64,000 nt of DNA from Deinandra increscens subsp. villosa. Its lineage: Eukaryota > Streptophyta > Magnoliopsida > Asterales > Asteraceae. The translations under genes and the position numbers were made by a program. A model generated the notes under the pieces. The model was not told where the DNA came from. It ran no database searches and saw only the letters and a list, made by a program, of their open reading frames with translations. Shown here in pieces: positions 29,564-41,587 of the stretch (positions are counted from its first letter, which is position 1; each line of letters opens with the position of its first letter). The stretch spans positions 46,710,325-46,774,324 of the forward strand of contig JBCNJP010000006.1 in NCBI GenBank assembly GCA_039602395.1. Reading direction: 5' to 3'.

Positions 29564-29571
29564 CTTATAAG
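29564..29571. other. Orientation-switch junction in the satellite
   Basis: The forward array reads ACATACAAACCTTAT and continues directly as AAGTTGTGTTTAGGACC, which is the reverse-complement strand of the same satellite. The switch falls on the perfect palindrome CTTATAAG. In both orientations that sequence lies at the edge of the conserved CTTATTGG motif. The first 190 bp on the right still belong to the M family and contain several unusual errors, such as GGACACAATGATGGAATC and CCCAATAGAAGGTG. The junction may be a real inversion breakpoint or an assembly or foldback-read artefact. Confidence 0.9.
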
Positions 29572-32500
29572 TTGTGTTTAGGACCAATACATGGCCCAAT
29601 AGAAGGTGTGTATGTAACCAATAAGTTGTGTTTAGGACACAATGATGGAATCAATAAGGTTTGTATGTAACCAATAAGTTGTGTCTAGGACCAATGAGTC
29701 CCAATAAGGTGTGTTTAGGGGAAACGAGGGTCGGTTGGGACCAATGAGTCCTAGTAAGGTGTGTATATAACCAATAAGTTGTGTTTAGGACCAATGATGG
29801 CCCAATAAGGTGTGTGTTCATAGTTGGGACCAATGAGTCCCACTAAGGTGTGTATATAACCAATAAGTTGTGTTTAGGACCAATGATGTCCCAATAAGGT
29901 GTGTTTAGTAGGGCAATGAAGTGTCGTGTTTAGGACCAATAATGGCCCAATAAGGTGTGTCTTATGTAACCAATAAGTTGTGTTTAGGACCAATGATGGC
30001 CCAATAAGGTGTGTTTAGGGGCAATGAGGGTCAGTTGGGACCAATGAGTCCCAATAAGGTGTGTATATAACCAATAAGTTGTGTTTAGGACCCATTATGG
30101 CCCAATAAGTCCTAGTAAGGTGTGTATGTAACCAATAAGTTGTGTTTAGGACCAATGATGTCCCAATAAGGTGTGTATATAACCAATACGTTGTGTTTAG
30201 GACCAATGATGGCACAATAAAGTGGGTTTAGGGACAATGAGGGTTAGTTGGCACCAATGAGTCCTAATAAGGTGTTTATATAACCAATAAGTTGTGTTTA
30301 CGACCAATTATGGCCCAATATGGTGTGTTTAGTTGGGACTAATGAGTCCCACTAAGGTGTGTATATAACCAATAAATTATGTTTAGGACCAATGATGGCC
30401 CAATAAGGTGTGTTTAGTAGGGCAATGAGGGTCAGTTAGGACCAATAAGTCCCAGTAAGGTGTGTATATAACCAATAAGTTGTGTTTAGGACCAATGATG
30501 GCCCAATAATGTGTGTTTAGTTGGGACTCAATGAGTCCCACTAAGGTGTGTATATAACCAATAAGTTGTGTTTAGGACCAATGATGGCCCAATAAGGTGT
30601 GTTTAGTAGGGCAATGAGGGTCGGTTGGGACCAATAAGTCCTAGTAAGGTGTGTCTTATATAACCAATAAGTTGTGTTTAGGACCAATGATGGCCCAATA
30701 ATGTGTGTTTAAGGGCAATGAGGGTCAGTTGGGACCAATGAGTCCTAGTAAGGTGTGTATATAACCAATAAGTTGTGTTTAGGACCAATGATGGCCCAAT
30801 AAGGTGTGTTTAGTTGGGACTAATGAGTCCCACTAAGTGTGATGTACTAGTTGTGGACCAATGAGTCCCAATAAGGTGTGTTTAGGGACAATGAGGGTTA
30901 GTTGGCACCAATGAGTCCTAATAAGGTGTGTATTAGGTACGACCAATAGAGGTGTGTTTAGTTGGGACCAATAAGTCCCACTAAGGTGTGTATATAACCA
31001 ATAAGTTGTGTTTAGGACCAATGATGGCCCAATAAGGTGTGTTTAGTGGGCAATGAGGGTCAGTTGGAACCAATGAGTCCTAGTAAGGTGTGTATATAAC
31101 CAATAAGTTGTGTTTAGGACCAATGATGGCCCAATAAGGTGTGTTTAGTTGGGACTAATGAGTCCCAGTAAGGTGTGTATATAACCAATAAGTTGTGTTT
31201 AGGACCAATGATGGCCCAATAAGGTGTGTTTAGTAGGGCAATGAGGGTCGGTTGGGACCAATAAGTCCTAGTAAGGTGTGTTATATAACCAATAAGTTGT
31301 GTTTAGGACCAATGATGGCCCAATAAGTGTGTGTGTAATAAGTTGTGCTAGGACCAATGAGTCCCAATAAGGTGTGTTTAGGCAAAAGTTAGTTGGGACC
31401 AATGAGTCCCAATAAGGTGTGTATATAACCAATAAGTTGTGTTTAGGACCAATAATGGCCCAATAAGGTGTGTTTAGTGAATAACCAATAAGTTGTGTTT
31501 AGGACCAATGATGGCCCAATAAGGTGTGTTTAGTGGACAATGAGGGTCAGTTGGGACCAATGAGTCCCAATAAGGTGTGTATATAACCAATAAGTTGTGT
31601 TTACGAACCCATGATGGCTCAATGAGTCCCAATAAGGTGTGTATGTAACCAATAAGTTGTGTTTAGGACCAATGATGGCCCAATAAGGTGTGTGTCATAG
31701 TATAGCGCAATGAGAGTTGTGTTTAGGACCAATGATGGCCCAATAAGGTGTGTTTAGGGACAATGAGGGTCAGTTGGGACCAATGAGTCCCAATAAGGTG
31801 TGTATATAACCAATAAGTTGTGTTTACGACCAATTATGGCCCAATAGGTGTGTTTAGTTGGGACCAATGAGTCCCACTAAGGTGTGTATATAACCAATAA
31901 GTTGTGTTTAGGACCAATGATGGCCCAATAAGGTGTGTTTAGTAGGACAATGAGGGTCAGTTGGGACCAATGAGTCCTAGTAAGGTGTGTTATATAACCA
32001 ATAAGTTGTGTTTAGGACCAATGATGGCCCAATAATGTATGAGCTGGGCAATAAGTCCCAGTAAGGTGTGTATATAACCAATAAGTTGTGTTTAGGACCA
32101 ATGATGGCCCAATAAGGTGTGTTTAGTGCAATGAGCTATACGCATATAACCAATGTTGTGTTTAGGACCAATGATGGCCCAATAAGGTGTGTTTAGGGGC
32201 AATGAGGGTCAGTTGGGACCAATGAGTCCTAATAAGGTGTGTATATAACCAATAAGTTGTGTTTACGACCAATTATGGCCCAATAAGGTGTGTTTAGTTG
32301 GGACTAATGAGTCCCACTAAGGTGTGTATATAACCAATAAGTTGTGTTTAGGACCAATGATGGCCCAATAAGGTGTGTTTAGGGGCAATGAGGGTTAGTT
32401 GGGACCAATGAGTCCTAATAAGGTGTGTATATAACCAATAAGTTGTGTTTAGGACCAATAATGGCCCAATAAGTGTGTTTAGTTGGGACTATGAGTCCAC

Positions 32501-35500
32501 TAAGTGTGTATATAACCAATAAGTTGTGTTTAGGACCAATGATGGCCCAATAAGGTGTGTTTAGTAGGGCAATGAGGGTCAGTTGGGACCAATGAGTCCT
32601 AGTAAGGTGTGTATATAACCAATAAGTTGTGTTTAGGACCAATGATGGCCCAATAAGTGTGTAGTGGGCTCATGAGTAAGGTGTGTATATAACCAATAAG
32701 TTGTGTTTAGGACCAATGATGGCCCAATAAGGTGTGTTTAGTATGGTAGACCAATAAGTCCCAGTAAGGTGTGCATATAACCAATAAGTTGTGTTTAGGA
32801 CCAATGATGGCACAATAATGTGTGTTTAGGGGCAATGAGGGTCAGTTGGGACCAATGAGTCCCAATAAGGTGTGTATATAACCAATAAGTTGTGTTTACG
32901 ACCAATTATGGCCCAATAAGGTGTGTTTAGTTGGGACCAATGAGTCCCAATAATGTGTGTATATAACCAATACGTTGTGTTTAGGACCAATGATGGCACA
33001 ATAAAGTGGGTTTAGGGACAATGAGGGTTAGTTGGCACCAATGAGTCCTAATAAGGTGTTTATATAACCAATAAGTTGTGTTTACGACCAATTATGGCCC
33101 AATAAGTCCCATAAGGTGTGTATGTAACCAATAGTTGTGTTTAGGACTAATGATGTCCCACTAAGGTGTGTATATAACCAATAAATTATGTTTAGGACCA
33201 ATGATGGCCCAATAAGGTGTGTTTAGTAGGGCAATGAGGGTCAGTTGGAACCAATAAGTCCTAGTAAGGTGTGTATATAACCAATAAGTTGTGTTTAGGA
33301 CCAATGATGGCCCAATAAGGTTTGTGTGTGATCAATAAGTTGTGTCTAGACTAATGAGTCCCACTAAGGTGTGTATATAACCAATAAGTTGTGTTTAGGA
33401 CCAATGATGGCCCTATAAGGAGTGTTTAGTAGGGCAATGAGGTGTCAGTTGGGACCAATAAGTCCTAGTAAGGTGTGTCTTATATAACCAATAAGTAGTG
33501 TTTAGGACCAATGATGGCCCAATAATGTGTGTTTAAGGGCAATGAGGGTCAGTTGGGACCAATGAGTCCCAATAAAGTGTGTATATAACCAATAAGTTGT
33601 GTTTACGACCAATTATGGCCCAATAAGGTGTGTTTAGTTGGGACCAATGAGTCCCACTAATGTATGCATATAACCAATACGTTGTGTTTAGGACCAATGA
33701 TGGCACAATAAAGTGGGTTTAGGGACAATGAGGGTTAGTTGGCACCAATGAGTCCTAATAAGGTGTTTATATAACCAATAAGTTGTGTTTACGACCAATT
33801 ATGGCCCAATATGGTGTGTTTAACAATAAGTTGGAGGACTAATGAGTCCCACTAAGGTGTGTATATAACCAATAAATTATGTTTAGGACCAATGATGGCC
33901 CAATAAGGTGTGTTTAGTAGGGCAATGAGGGTCAGTTAGAACCAATAAGTCCTAGTAAGGTGTGTATATAACCAATAAGTTGTGTTTAGGACCAATGATG
34001 GCCCAATAAGGTTTGTGTGTTTAGTTGGGACTAATGAGTCCCACTAAGGTGTGTATATAACCAATAAGTTGTGTTTAGGACCAATGATGGCCCAATAAGG
34101 TGTGTTTAGTAGGGCAATGAGGGTCGTAGTTGGGACCAATAAGTCCTAGTAAGGTGTGTCTTATATAACCAATAAGTAGTGTTTAGGACCAATGATGGCC
34201 CAATAATGTGTGTTTAAGGGCAATGAGGGTCAGTTGGGACCAATGAGTCCCAATAAAGTGTGTATATAACCAATAAGTTGTGTTTACGACCAATGGTATG
34301 GTCCCAATAAGGTGTGTTGTAAAGTTGGGACCAATGATGTCCCAATAATGTTTGCATATAACCAATACAGTTGTGTTTAGGACCAATGATGGCACAATAA
34401 GGTGGGTTTAGGGGACAATGAGGGTTAGTTGGCACCAATGAGTCCTAATAAGGTGTGTATATAACCAATAAGTTGTGTTTACGAACCAATTATGGCCCAA
34501 TAAGGTTTGTATGTGACTAATAAGTTGTATCTAGGACCAATGAGTCCCACTAAGGTGTGTATATAACCAATAAGTTATGTTTAGGACCAATGATGGCCCA
34601 ATAAGGTGTGTATGCAACAAATAAGTTGTGTTTAGGACCAATGAGTCCCAATAAGGTGTGTTAGTGGAAATGAGGTCAGTTGGGACCAATGAGTCCTAGT
34701 AAGGTGTGTATATAACCAATAAGTTGTGTTTAGGACCAATGATGGCCCAATAATGGTGTGTATGTAACCAATAAGTTGTGTTTAGGACCAATGATGTCCC
34801 ACTAAGGTGTGTATATAACCAATAAGTTGTGTTTAGGACCAATGATGGCCCAATAAGGTGTGTTTAGTAGGGCAATGAGGGTCAGTTGGGACCAATGAGT
34901 CCTAGTAAGGTGTGTATGTAACCAATAAGTTGTGTTTAGGACCAATGATGGCCTAATAAGGTGTTGTATGTGACCAATAAGTTGTGTCTAGGACCAATGA
35001 GTCCCAATAAGGTGTGTTTAGGGGCAATGAGGGTCAGTTGGGACCAATGAGTCCCAATAAGGTGTGTATGTAACCAATAAGTTGTGTTTAGGACCAATAA
35101 TGGCCCAATAAGGTGTGTCTTATGATAACCAATAAGTTGTGTTTAGGACCAATGATGGCCCAATAAGGTGTGTTTAGTGGACAATGAGGGTCAGTTGGGA
35201 CCAATGAGTCCCAGTAAGGTGTGTATATAACCAATAAGTTGTGTTTAGGACCAATGATGGCCCAATAAGGTGTGTTTAGTTGGGACCAATGAGTCCCACT
35301 AATGTGTGTATATAACCAATAAGTTGTGTTTAGGACCAATGATGGCCCAATAAGGTGTGTTTAGGGGACAATGAGGGTTAGTTGGGACCAATGAGTCCTA
35401 GTAAGGTGTGTATATAACCAATAAGTTGTGTTTACGAACCAATAATGGCCCAATAAGGTGTGTATGTGACAATAAGTTGTATTAGGACCAATGAGTCCCA

Positions 35501-38500
35501 ATAAGGTGTGTATATAACCAATAAGTTATGTTTAGGACCAATGATGGCCCAATAAGGTGTGTATTGCAAGGCAAATAAGTTGTGTTTAGGACCAATGAGT
35601 CCCAATAAGGTGTGTTTAGTGGAAATGAGGGTCAGTTGGGACCAATGAGTCCCAGTAAGGTGTGTATATAACCAATAAGTTGTGTTTAGGACCAATGATG
35701 GCCCAATAAGTCCAGTAAGGTGTGTATGTAACCAATAAGTTGTGTTTAGGACCAATGATGTCCCAATAAGGTGTGTATATAACCAATAAGTTGTGTTTAG
35801 GACCAATGATGGCCCAATAAGGTGTGTTTAGGGGCAATGAGGGTCAGTTGGGACCAATGAGTCCTAGTAAGGTGTGTATATAACCAATAAGTTGTGTTTA
35901 GAACCAATGATGGCCCAATAAGTGTGTTTAGTTGGGACCAATGAGTCCATAAGTGTGCATATAACCAATAAGTTGTGTTTAGGACCAATGATGGCACAAT
36001 AAGGTGTGTTTAGGGGCAACGAGGGTCAGTTGGGACCAATGAGTCCCAGTAAGGTGTGTATATAACCAATAAGTTGTGTTTAGGACCAATAATGGCCCAA
36101 TAAGGTGTGTTTAGTTGGGACTAATGAGTCCCACTAATGTGTGTATATAACCAATACGTTGTGTTTAGGACCAATGATGGCACAATAAGGTGTGTTTAGT
36201 GGAAACGAGGGTTAGTTGGCACCAATGAGTCCCAATAAGGTGTGTATGTAACCAATAAGTTGTGTTTAGGACCAATAATGGCCCAATAAGGTGTGTTTAT
36301 TGGACTAATGAGTCCAACTAAGGTGTGTATATAACCAATAAATTATGTTTAGGACCAATGATGGCCCAATAAGGTGTGTTTAGTAGGGCAATGAGGGTCA
36401 GTTGGGACCAATGAGTCCCAATAAGGTGTGTATATAACCAATAAGTTGTGTTTAGGACCAATGATGGCCCAATAAGTCCCAGTAAGGTGTGTATGTAACC
36501 AATAAGTTGTGTTAGGACCAATGATGTCCCACTAAGGTGTGTATATAACCAATAAGTTGTGTTTAGGACCAATGATGGCCCAATAAGGTGTGTTTAGTAG
36601 GGCAATGAGGGTCAGTTGGGACCAATGAGTCCTAGTAAGGTGTGTATGTAACCAATAAGTTGTGTTTAGAACCAATAAGTTGCCTAATAAGGTTTGTATG
36701 TGACCAATAAGTTGTGTCTAGGACCAATGAGTCCCAATAAGGTGTGTTTAGGGGCAATGAGGGTCAGTTGGGACCAATGAGTCCCAATAAGGTGTGTATA
36801 TAACCAATAAGTTGTGTTTAGGACCAATAATGGCCCAATAAGGTGTGTTTAGTTGGGACCAATGAGTCCCACTAATGTGTGCATATAACCAATACGTTGT
36901 GTTTAGGACCAATGATGGCCCAATAAAGGTGTGTTTAGTGGACAATGAGGGTCAGTTGGGACCAATGAGTCCTAGTAAGGTGTGTATATAACCAATAAGT
37001 TGTGTTTAGGACCAATAATGGCCCAATAAGGTGTGTTTAGTTGGGACTAATGAGTCCCAATAAGTGTGTATATAACCAATAAGTTATGTTTAGGACCAAT
37101 GATGGCCCAATAAGGTGTGTTTAGTGGACAATGAGGGTCAGTTGGGACCAATGAGTCCTAGTAAGGTGTGTATATAACCAATAAGTTGTGTTTAGGACCA
37201 ATAATGGCCCAATAAGGTGTGTATGCAACCAATAAGTTGTGTTTAGGACCAATGAGTCCCAATAAGGTGTGTTAGTGGAAACGAGGGTCAGTTGGGACCA
37301 ATGAGTCCCAATAAGGTGTGTATGTAACCAATAAGTTGTGTTTAGGACCCATGATGGCTCAATAAGTCCCAGTAAGGTGTGTATGTAACCAATAAGTTGT
37401 GTTAGGACCAATGATGTCCCAATAAGGTTGTGTATATAACCAATAAGTTGTGTTTAGGACCAATGATGGCCCAATAAGGTGTGTTTAGGGGCAATGAGGG
37501 TCAGTTGGGACCAATGAGTCCTAATAAGGTGTGTATATAACCAATAAGTTGTGTTTAGAACCAATAATGGCCCAATAAGGTTTGTATGTGACCAATAAGT
37601 TGTGTCTAGGACTAATGATGTCCCAATAAGGTGTGTTTAGGGGAAAAGAGGTTCAGTTGGGGGACCAATGAGTCCCAGTAAGGTGTGTATATAACCAATA
37701 AGTTGTGTTTAGGACCAATGATGGCCCAATAAGTCCTATTAAGGTGTGTATGTAACCAATAAGTTGTGTTTAGGACCAATGATGTCCCAATAAGGTGTGT
37801 ATATAACCAATAAGTTGTGTTTAGGACCAATGATGGCCCAATAAGGTGTGTTTAGTAGGGCAATGAGGGTCAGTTGGGACCAATGAGTCCTAGTAAGGTG
37901 TGTATATAACCAATAAGTTGTGTTTAGGACCAATGATGGCCCAATAAGGTTTGTGTGTGACCAATAAGTTGTGTCTAAGACCAATGAGTCCCAATAAGGT
38001 GTGTATATAGACGAATACGAGTGGTCAGTTTGGGACCAATGATGTCCCAATAAGGTGTGTTTAGTAGGCCAATAAGTTGTAGTTGGGACCAATAATGTCC
38101 CAGTAAGGTGTGTCTTATATAACCAATAAGTAGTGTTTAGGACCAATGATGGCCCAATAAGGTGTGTTTAAGTGGCAATGAGGGTCAGTTGGGACCAATG
38201 AGTCCCAATAAGGTGTGTATATAACCAATAAGTTGTGTTTACGAACCCATATGGCTCAATAGGCCCAATAAGGTGTGTATGTAACCAATAAGTTGTGTTA
38301 GGACCAATGATGTCCCAATAATGTGTGTATATAACCAATAAGTTGTGTTTAGGACCAATGATGGCACAATAAAGTGTGTTTAGGGGACAATGAGGGTCAG
38401 TTGGGACCAATGAGTCCTAGTAAGGTGTGTATATAACCAATAAGTTGTGTTTACGACCAATTATGGCCCAATATGGTGTGTTTAGTTGGGACCAATGAGT

Positions 38501-41500
38501 CCCACTAAGGTGTGTATATAACCAATAAGTTGTGTTTAGGACCAATGATGGCCCAATAAGGTGTGTTTAGGGGACAATGAGGGTCAGTTGGGACCAATGA
38601 GTCCTAATAAGGTGTGTATATAACCAATAAGTTGTGTTTAGGACCAATAATGGCCCAATAAGGTGTGTATGTAACCAATAAGTAGTGTTTAGGACTAATG
38701 AGTCCCACTAAGGTGTGTATAGTGAACCAATAAGTTATGTTTAGGACCAATGATGGCCCAATAAGGTGTGTTTAGTAAGGCAATAAGGTCGTAGTTAGGA
38801 CCAATAAGTCCTAGTAAGGTGTGTATATAACCAATAAGTTGTGTTTAGGACCAATGATGGCCCAATAAGGTGTGTTAGTGGCAATGAGGGTCAGTTGGGA
38901 CCAATGAGTCCCAATAAGGTGTGTATATAACCAATAAGTTGTGTTTAGGACCAATAATGGCCCAATAAGGTGTGTTTAGTTGGGACCAATGAGTCCCAAT
39001 AATGTGTGCATATAACCAATACGTTGTGTTTAGGACCAATGATGGCCCAATAAGGTGTGTTTAGTGGACAATGAGGGTCAGTTGGGACCAATGAGTCCCA
39101 ATAAGGTGTGTATATAACCAATAAGTTGTGTTTACGAACCAATTATGGCCCAATAAGTCCAGTAAGGTGTGTATGTAACCAATAAGTTGTGTTAGGACCA
39201 ATGAGTCCCAATAAGGTGTGTATATAACCAATAAATTGTGTTTAGGACCAATGATGGCCCAATAAGGTGTGTTTAGTAGGGCAATGAGGGTCAGTTGGGA
39301 CCAATGAGTCCTAGTAAGGTGTGTATATAACCAATAAGTTGTGTTTAGAACCAATAATGGCCCAATAAGGTTTGTATGTGACCAATAAGTTGTGTCTAGG
39401 ACCAATGAGTCCCAATAAGGTGTGTTTAGGGGAAATGAGGGTCAGTTGGGACCAATGAGTCCCAGTAAGGTGTGTATATAACCAATAAGTTGTGTTTAGG
39501 ACCAATGATGGCCCAATAAGTCCTATTAAGGTGTGTATGTAACCAATAAGTTGTGTTTAGGACCAATGATGTCCCAATAAGGTGTGTATGATAACCAATA
39601 AGTTGTGTCTAGGACCAATGATGGCCCAATAAGGTGTGTTTAGGGGCAATGAGGGTCAGTTGGGACCAATGAGTCCTAGTAAGGTGTGTATATAACCAAT
39701 AAGTTGTGTTTAGGACCAATGATGGCCCAATAAGGTGTGTATGTGTACCAATAAGTTGTGTTTAGGACCAATGAGTCCCAATAAGGTGTGTTTAGGGGCA
39801 ATGAGGGTTAGTTGGGACCAATGAGTCCCAATAAGGTGTGTTTATGTAGAGGCCAATAAGTGTGTATAGTTGGGACCAATAATGTCCCAATAAGGTGTGT
39901 ATATAACCAATAAGTTAGTGTTTAGGACCAATGATGGCCCAATAAGGTGTGTTTAGTAGGGCAATGAGGGTCAGTTGGGACCAATGAGTCCCAGTAAGGT
40001 GTGTATATAACCAATAAGTTGTGTTTAGGACCCATATGGCTCAATAGGCCCAATAAGGTGTGTATGTAACCAATAAGTTGTGTTTAGGACCAATGATGTC
40101 CCACTAAGGTGTGTATATAACCAATAAGTTGTGTTTAGGACCAATGATGGCCCAATAAGGTGTGTTTAGGGGCAATGAGGGTCAGTTGGGACCAATGAGT
40201 CCTAGTAAGGTGTGTTATATAACCAATAAGTTGTGTTTAGGACCAATAATGGCCCAATAAGGTGTGTATGTGGCCAATAAGTTGTATCTAGGACCAATGA
40301 GTCCCAATAAGGTGTGTATATAACCAATAAGTTATGTTTAGGACCAATAATGGCCCAATAAGGTGTGTTTATTGCCAGACCAAATAAGTTGTGTTTAGGA
40401 CCAATGATGGCCCAATAAGGTGTGTTTAGTGGACAATGAGGGTCAGTTGGGACCAATGAGTCCTAGTAAGGTGTGTATATAACCAATAAGTTGTGTTTAG
40501 AACCCATGATCAATAAGGCCCAATAATGGTGTGTTTAGTTGGGACTAATGATGTCCCACTAAGGTGTGTATATAACCAATAAGTTATGTTTAGGACCAAT
40601 GATGGCCCAATAAGGTGTGTTTAGTAGGGCAATGAGGGTCAGTTGGGACCAATAAGTCCTAGTAAGGTGTGTATGTAACCAATAAGTTGTGTTTAGAACC
40701 AATAATGGCCCAATAAGGTTTGTGTGTCAATAAGTTGTGCTAGGACCAATGAGTCCCAATAAGGTGTGTTTATAGGGCAATGAGGGTCAGTTGGGACCAA
40801 TGAGTGGCCCAATAAGGTGTGTTTAGTAGGCCAATAAGGTTGTAGTTAGGACCAATAATGTCCCAATAAGGTGTGCTATATAACCAATAAGTAGTGTTTA
40901 GGACCAATGATGGCCCAATAAGGTGTGTTTAGTGGACAATGAGGGTCAGTTGGGACCAATGAGTCCCAATAAGGTGTGTATATAACCAATAAGTTGTGTT
41001 TACGAACCCATGATGGCTCAATGAGTCCCAATAAGGTGTGTATGTAACCAATAAGTTGTGTTTAGGACCAATGATGTCCCACTAAGGTTTGTATATAACC
41101 AATAAGTTGTGTTTAGGACCAATGATGGCCCAATAAGGTGTGTTTAGGGGACAATGAGGGTCAGTTGGGACCAATGAGTCCTAGTAAGGTGTGTATATAA
41201 CCAATAAGTTGTGTTTACGAACCAATAATGGCCCAATAAGGTGTGTTTAGTTGGGACTAATGAATCCCACTAAGGTGTGTATATAACCAATAAGTTATGT
41301 TTAGGACCAATGATGGCCCAATAAGGTGTGTTTAGTAGGGCAATGAGGGTCAGTTAGGGAACCAATGAGTCCTAGTAAGGTGTGTATATAACCAATAAGT
41401 TGTGTTTAGGACCAATGATGGCCCAATAAGTCCTATTAAGGTGTGTATGTAACCAATAAGTTGTGTTTAGGACCAATGATGGCCCAATAAGGTGTGTATA

Positions 41501-41587
41501 TAACCAATAAGTTGTGTTTAGGACCAATGATGGCCCAATAAGGTGTGTTTAGAGGGCAATGAGGGTCAGTTGGGACCAATGAGTCCT
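29572..41587 (-). repeat. Inverted satellite, divergent V family with ragged subunits
   Basis: Read on the given strand, the subunits contain GTGTGTATATAACCAATAAG in place of GTGTGTATGTAACC, GGCAATGAGGGTCAGTTGGG in place of GGGGAAACGAGGGTC, and TTAGTTGGGACTAATGAGTC. A V/M switch lies at about 29762. Unlike the rest of the window, subunit lengths vary and many are cut short or contain odd inserts, for example around 30838-30860, 31693-31720, 32034-32050, 32131-32155, 34294-34325, 38013-38035 and 39841-39875. One-base losses such as GTGTTAGGACC recur. Diagnostic variants, for example AATAAAGTGGGTTTAGGGAC near 30213, 32999 and 33705, are shared with the orderly V blocks after 45 kb. Nothing non-satellite is evident. 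Confidence 0.93.

Larger units (their letters stand above)
513..29567 (+). repeat. Satellite array, first orientation (M family)
   Basis: This is an uninterrupted tandem array of subunits of about 50 bp. The A kind begins GGTCCTAAACACAACTTATT and continues through GGTTACATACACACC to either GGGCCATTATT (51 bp) or GGGACTCATT (50 bp). The B kind begins GGTCCCAACTGACCCTCG, passes through TTTCCCCTAAACACACC and is 49-50 bp. A third form has CCTAGACAC and ACATACAAACC. A longer 60-bp form ends GGGACTTATTGAGCCATCAT. By direct count an A subunit is 19/51 G+C and a B subunit 25/50. A and B share their last 20 bp or so, so B looks like an A derivative with a replaced front half. Nothing other than satellite is visible here apart from a few scrambled patches listed separately. 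The array is probably a centromeric or heterochromatic satellite, by inference only. Confidence 0.97.

Noticed and set aside
29564..29571. Terminal inverted repeat of a DNA transposon
   Set aside because: The inverted sequence is the satellite itself in opposite orientation. No transposase, defined element ends or target-site duplication are seen.
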